This document shows positions 55,301 through 61,300 of a stretch of 64,000 nucleotides of DNA, one piece after another (within the stretch, counting starts at the first letter, position 1; each line of letters starts with the position of its first letter). The position numbers and the translations under genes are program-made. The DNA is from Mycteria americana. Its lineage: Eukaryota > Chordata > Aves > Ciconiiformes > Ciconiidae. The notes under the pieces were generated by a model. It worked only from the letters and a program-made list of their open reading frames with translations. It ran no database searches and had not been told where the DNA came from. The DNA is taken from contig NC_134373.1 of assembly GCF_035582795.1 (NCBI RefSeq), positions 26,630,501 to 26,694,500 on the forward strand, given 5' to 3'.

Positions 55301-58300
55301 GTCACTGCTTTTTGGGGACAGGTGTGATGTGTGCACACAGGAGCCGGGCAGGGCTGGGGGTCTTAAACTGGGGGGGGACATCCAGCGGGGTGGTGCTCAG
55401 CACCCGGTGTGGGGTAGGTAGGCTATCCAGCTATACGTCTGTCTGTCTGTTGTGCCTAGGAAACAGTTAATGCAGCGCAGCCCTGCCTGTGGAGGAAGTA
55501 GTTAATATTCATAGCTAGGAGCTGTCTGTCCGGCTGTCCTCCCTCCATGGCTCTCACCCTCCCGGAACCTCGCACCTCGTTGGGGTTAACCCGGGCTGGG
55601 GCTTAGGCTTGGGCGGCCTCAGCCGCCTTCCCCGCCGCCTCTCCCCTTCCCCTCCCCACTCGTCCCTGTGTGGTCCGGGGCGGAGGGGAGCACAACCGCA
55701 CCTCCTCACCTCCAGCCCATCTCCTGCCTCTGCTGCCTTCGTCTCCTCCATCCTCCCCTCCGGCGCCCCGTGTCCTGGGGGTGCCCCGTGTCCTGGGGGT
55801 GCCCCGTGTCCTGGGGGTGCCCCGTGTCCGAGCCCCTCTGGTGCCCTGCGGCTGTCAGGGTGCCCCTCTCTCTGGCCCCGTGGGACACCGCGCTGGGGAG
55901 GGAATAGCTCCCCCCGCAAGAAGGAAAGCAAAGCCAAAGGGACAAACGCCAACCAAAGCCAGCTCCGGGCCGTCGGCTCCTGTCCTGGACGGACACTCGG
56001 AGCCGGCCGCGGACGCCGTTCGAGCAGCCACCGCACCAGGTCCCCCGGAAGGCTCTGGTGCTGGAAGGGGCGAAGGAAAGGGATTTTGCTGCCCGCTCCT
56101 TCTCTTCACCTGGGATCTTTTCTTCCCCATCCCCTTTGGTAAGTCCTGACTTTGCTTTTCTTTGAGCCGGATGGGATGGGGAGAAAGGGCTGGGGGTGGG
56201 TGGGGAATTCAGGGGCTGGGGTTACTTCTTGCCATCGTATCTGGGCACAGGATGAAACCGGAGCTGGGGGGCTGAGCTCTTCCCCATGGGACTCAGCCCA
56301 CATCCTTCATCCTACAAAGGGTCCTGGGACCCCAGGATCTTCCCTGCCAGCTGATGCTCTGGAGATGCCCTGGGGCCAGGGCTCTGGGTGGTGGGGAGTG
56401 GAGGCAGCAGGTGGGATGCTGCTGGGGGCAGGACCAGGGGAGACACGGTGGTGCCCCAGCCTTGTCCTCTGCACTGATGCAGAGCCCCGGCCAGGATTTG
56501 TGCTGGTGCATGATGCTGTATGGCGCACCCCACTGAGCGTGAGGCTGATGGCTCGGATTCTGGGGATGCGAGCTGACCCTCCTTCTTGTTGTCACGCGTG
56601 CCCTGGACCAGTTTTTCTCCTGGGCGTAGCTGCAGGGTGCTGGGGAGGGAGAGGGCAGAGCATTGCCCTGCTGGGGCAGTGAGCCTGGCAGCAGGGGTAG
56701 GGCCAGGCTGGGCTCAGCGCTTCCCCCAGCCGCCTCGATACAGCCGGAGCAGATAGAGCCGGAGCAGAGCTGCATCTGGGGCTGAGCCCTGGGCAAACCC
56801 AGCCCACGCTGGGATGGCACAGCCTGCCAGGCTGGAGCTGCTCGACCTTCAGGGACGAAATCTGACCTTGCTGGGAGTTGCAAATGCTTTGCAAATGGGG
56901 ACCTGGGAGCCTGCTGCTCTGGGGACGGCTGCTTCTGCTAAGGCAGCCTGTCCCCCCTTTCCTTGTTCTTTTTTGGGGGATTTTATTCAACTTCTCAGGT
57001 GACAAGCAATAGCATGGCCCGGGGGGGGGGAGCCTGGGAGTGGCAGGGAACAGCAGGATTTGGCTCTTGGCATCCGAGGCCAGGGTTCCGTGGGGATGAG
57101 GACAGGGTTGGCAGTCAGGTACGGGGCAGAGCAGCTGTGGGACAGTTGCTGATGGTGGAGGTGTCATGGCCCCTTCCTTGCTTGCTACCCCAGTACCGCT
57201 CTTGGGGTGGGGGCCACAAAACCTCCCATGTCCCTGCCTGGCCAGGGGGTCCGGGGAAGGTGGGACAGGTTGCTCGGAGCTTTCTGGCTCTGCCATGAAC
57301 TGCGTTGTGCCCAATCCTGACCCCACTTTCGAGACGTTTCTTTCAGCTGTGGGGTGGTGCCCAGCCCACAGTCTAATTAAAGCCTTTCCCAGCTATTTTC
57401 TCCCTTGGCGCCACGTGCTTTCACTTGTATTTATTTATTCCCTTTTCCTTTCTATTCCCCTGCCCTATTTATCCCAGCCCCCAGCCTGGCTCTTGCCCTG
57501 TTTCCCGGGACTGGCCAGCACCCATTGCTGCCATCAGACAGGAGGGCTGGGCAATGGCCCGGCTCCAGGCAATGTCTCAGCCTCTCCAACATTGACACTG
57601 CCCCTGGACATGCCGCTTTTTCCTTTCTCCCTCCACGGGAAGGAATTCCCTCCCTCTCTCCCCCTTTTCCCCAGTATGGGAGGTGTTGTGGAGTCAAATG
57701 CTGCTGGTTCCTGGCTACACCGGCTGGATGGAGGAGCTCTGAGTCTCCGGGAGAAATCGTGGACTCCATCCTCATCCTTTCCCATGCGGAGTGCCCGTGG
57801 AGGACCTCGCTGCACGGTCCTGGGGCATCTTCAAGCCAAGGGAGGGCTTGGGGCTCGGCTGCCTCCTTTGGATGCTGCTGGCAGGGATTTGAGAGTGGAA
57901 AATCAGCGGCAAGGAGGGGGCCCTGACTTGGGAGGACAAGTGCTGGGTGTTATTGCCCCCCTCCGCTTTAGGGCCATCGGGGACGGTGGTGCGGGAGCTG
58001 CTGGGGCACAGGCGCTGTGGCATGGGACTGGTTAAGCCGTCCCCGGCTCAGGGCTGGCTTTCGGAAGTGTTTTGCTCGCAGATAGGAGCGCTCTGATTTC
58101 ACACTATCACGTTAGGGCTGTCTTCCGTCCCTGAGTCAGCCGCCTGGCCCCCCGCCAGGGAAGAGTCATTTTTTCCTCCAAAAGAAAGTGTTTAATGCTG
58201 CTCGCAGGCCCTTCCAGGAAACCTCAGCGGGGAGCTGGAAAAATAGGAGTCTGCAGCCCAGCCGGAGCTGCGCACGCTCCGGCGGGGGGGGGGACACAGC

Positions 58301-61300
58301 TTGGGGGCCGGCCCCATTGCTGTCTCAGTGGCTGGGGTCCCTCTGTGCCCCCAAAATCTGGCTGCCCCGTTTGGAGAGGTTTAAGGGGTTCAGCTGGCTG
58401 TGGTGTTGGGGCTGCCCCAGGAGTGGTGGGACCTGGGGGCCTCAGAGCTGGGGTGCAAGGTTGCTGGTGGTGATGCTGCCATGCCCTGGCTGCCCCCCAG
58501 CCTTTCGGGCCTCGAATCGCAGGGTCGGGGTGCTGGGTGCCTCCCCGGGGAGGAGATGCTGCGTGTTTGGGACTGGGCAGAGGCGCTGCCTGCGCGGGAG
58601 CTTCGGGGCAGCGTCCGGCAGCGAGGAAAGGTCTGGGGCAGATCCACCTGGGCTGAGAGAGGGAAGGGGAAGGAGAGAAGGGGTGGGAGCCTGCCTATAG
58701 CCGGGGGAGAAAATGTCAAGGATGGGCGGCTGGCTGGATCCGTGCATCATCTGGGAGGAGAGCGCGTGGGGAGGGGGAAGGTGGGTCTGTAGTTCATCTG
58801 TCCTTCACCCGTGGGCCGAGTACATCCATCCAGCTGGAGATGCGCAGAGCTACGAGGCCAGATCCTGACCGCCTCCGCCCATCCTCCTACGGCCCCTGGT
58901 GCATCTCCCCCACCCTCCTTGCTCACCTCCCCGGTGCCGTGTGGCCCTTCGGGGCCAGCCGAGCCCTGCGGAGCAGGCGGTGAAGCGACAGCCGACTGCG
59001 TGGGCAGCGCCGGCCCTCGCCGGCCGTGCAGGGGAATTGCCAGGAACGATGCCTGGAGCCGGGGGTGGATTTTGGTGGATCCCAGCAGAGCAGGCGGTGC
59101 TGGCAGGGCAGGGCAGGACGGCATGCGGAGCGGGGGGCGCGGGGGCATGGGCCGGGGGGGTCTGGCTACAGTGTCTCTGCATGGTGGCGCCCGTGGGATT
59201 GCGGAGGGTGCCGAGGAGACGGTGATGCTGGTCGTTAAGCGTTCTGGCGGCACGGAAGAGATCGAAACCACCGGCTAATGGGACCCATTAGCTCCGTGCA
59301 GAGAGCCAGCAATTGATCTGGGGTCTCGTGTTCATTTCTCCCCTTGCAGAGGTTGGGCACACGCAAGGGCCCCTGGACGGGAGCCTCTACGCTAAAGTGA
59401 AGAAGAAAGACTCCCTCCACGGCAGCACCGGTGCCGTCAACGCCGCCCGCCTCCCGCTCTCGGCAGCGCCCAACCACGTCGAGCACACGCTCTCGGTGAG
59501 CAGCGACTCAGGCAACTCCACCGCCTCCACCAAGACCGACCGGACCGATGAGCCGGGGGTGTCCGGGGCGCCCGGCGGCCAGGCGGTGCTGAGCCCCGAG
59601 GAGAAGCGGGAGCTGGATCGTCTCCTTGTTGGCTTCGGCTTGGAGAGCGCGCCGCCCATGCACAACCACGCGCCCGGCCCCGTGCCGGCGCGCCTGCCTG
59701 CCATGCCGGGCCGCCACGTGGTGCCGGCTCAGGTGCATGTCAACGGGAATGCTGCGGCACTGGTGGCCGAGCGGGAGACGGATATCTTGGACGATGAGCT
59801 GCCCAACCAGGATGGGCACAGCGTGGGCAGCCTGGGCACGCTCTCCTCCTTGGACGGCACCACCACCGCCAGTGAGGCCGGCTACCAGGAGGCACCCCGG
59901 GTGGGCAGCCTTTCCTCCCTGCCCAATGGCCCCTTGAGCTGCAACGGGGCCGAGAAGCTGCTGAAGGAGGGGCTGTACGATGGCGAGCCGCTCTCCAACG
60001 GCGGCTACCCTTACAACAACCAGAACGCCCTGATGGGCCACCAGCTCCGCGACCCGCTGCCTCCCTTGCGGCCCTCAGCATCTGCTCAGGACCACCTGGC
60101 CGGCTACCTGCAGCGCCCGCCGGGCTCTCACGCCCCAGGCTGGCTCCAGCCCCAGCCGCTGCCCGGCTCCCAGCCCTACCTGTACGGCTACGACCCCGCC
60201 GGTGCCTACCGCTCCCGGTCCTTCCCGGCGGTGGACGCTGCCAAGTACGACACGACCCCGGTGCTGCCCCAAGCCCCGGCTCGCAGCACCAGCAGCCGGG
60301 AGGCCGTGCAGAGGGGCTTGAATTCCTGGCAGCAGCAAGGAGGGAGCCGGCCACCTTCCCGGCTGCAGGAGGGCGGCGTGGAGAGCCACAGCCCCAGCAT
60401 CTCCAGCTGCAGCCCCCAGCCCAGTCCGCTGCAGCCGGTGCCCCCGCACAGCCACAGCATGCCCGAATTCCCCCGGGCGCCCTCCCGCCGGGAGATCGAG
60501 CAGTCCATCGAAGCGCTTGACGTCCTCATGCTGGACCTTGCGCCTGCCGTCCACAAATCGCAGAGCGTGCCTTCCACCTCCCACCAGGACAAGCCGGCGG
60601 GACCCCTGCTCTCCTCCCTTTCAGCCCAGCCCATTGCTGGTCTCTACGCCCGGCCAGCTCCACAAGTGGTCCAGCCGAGGTCCTTCGGCACCTCCGTGAG
60701 CCCCGTGGTCTCCGAGCCTGGAGGCAAAGCCTATTCCCCTGGGGAACCGGACTATGGGGTGCACGAGTACCGGGAAACCTATTCGCCCTACAGCTACCAG
60801 CTGGCACCGGTGCCGGAGCCGAGGAGCTACAGCCATGCCCCGGCCGGAGCACCGATGGGCATCCTCCCTCTCAGCACCTCCTACAGCCCTGTGGGGTCTC
60901 AGCAGCTCCTCGTGTCCTCCCCGCCTTCCCCCACCATCCCGCCACAAACCCAGATGCCCCCCAAGGGACTGGAGAGCTACGAAGACCTGTCGAGGTCGGC
61001 AGAAGAGCCCTTGAACCTGGAGGGCCTGGTGGCCCACAGGGTGGCAGGTAGGATGCTTTGATTCCTTGGGGGGATGGGGGGGACCGCGTGTCCCAAGAAG
61101 CCGGAGCCTACGGGGGTGGTGCACAGTGGAGCCAGGGACGGGAAATGCAGTGACTCCTCGTCCGTGCCGGATCCAGGCTTGGGGCTGGACCACCCGCCAT
61201 GGGGGCTTGCCGGCCCGAGGACAGCCTGTGCCCCTCTCCTTTGCTGAGACCCTCCCCTTGCAGCTCGCCGTCTGCAGCAGCATCGCCTAGAGGTGGGGAG

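Noticed and set aside
55609-56149. Open frames ending at the 56138 donor as a coding first exon
   Set aside because: The in-phase frame has no ATG, only GTG/TTG starts; kept only as a possible non-coding exon.
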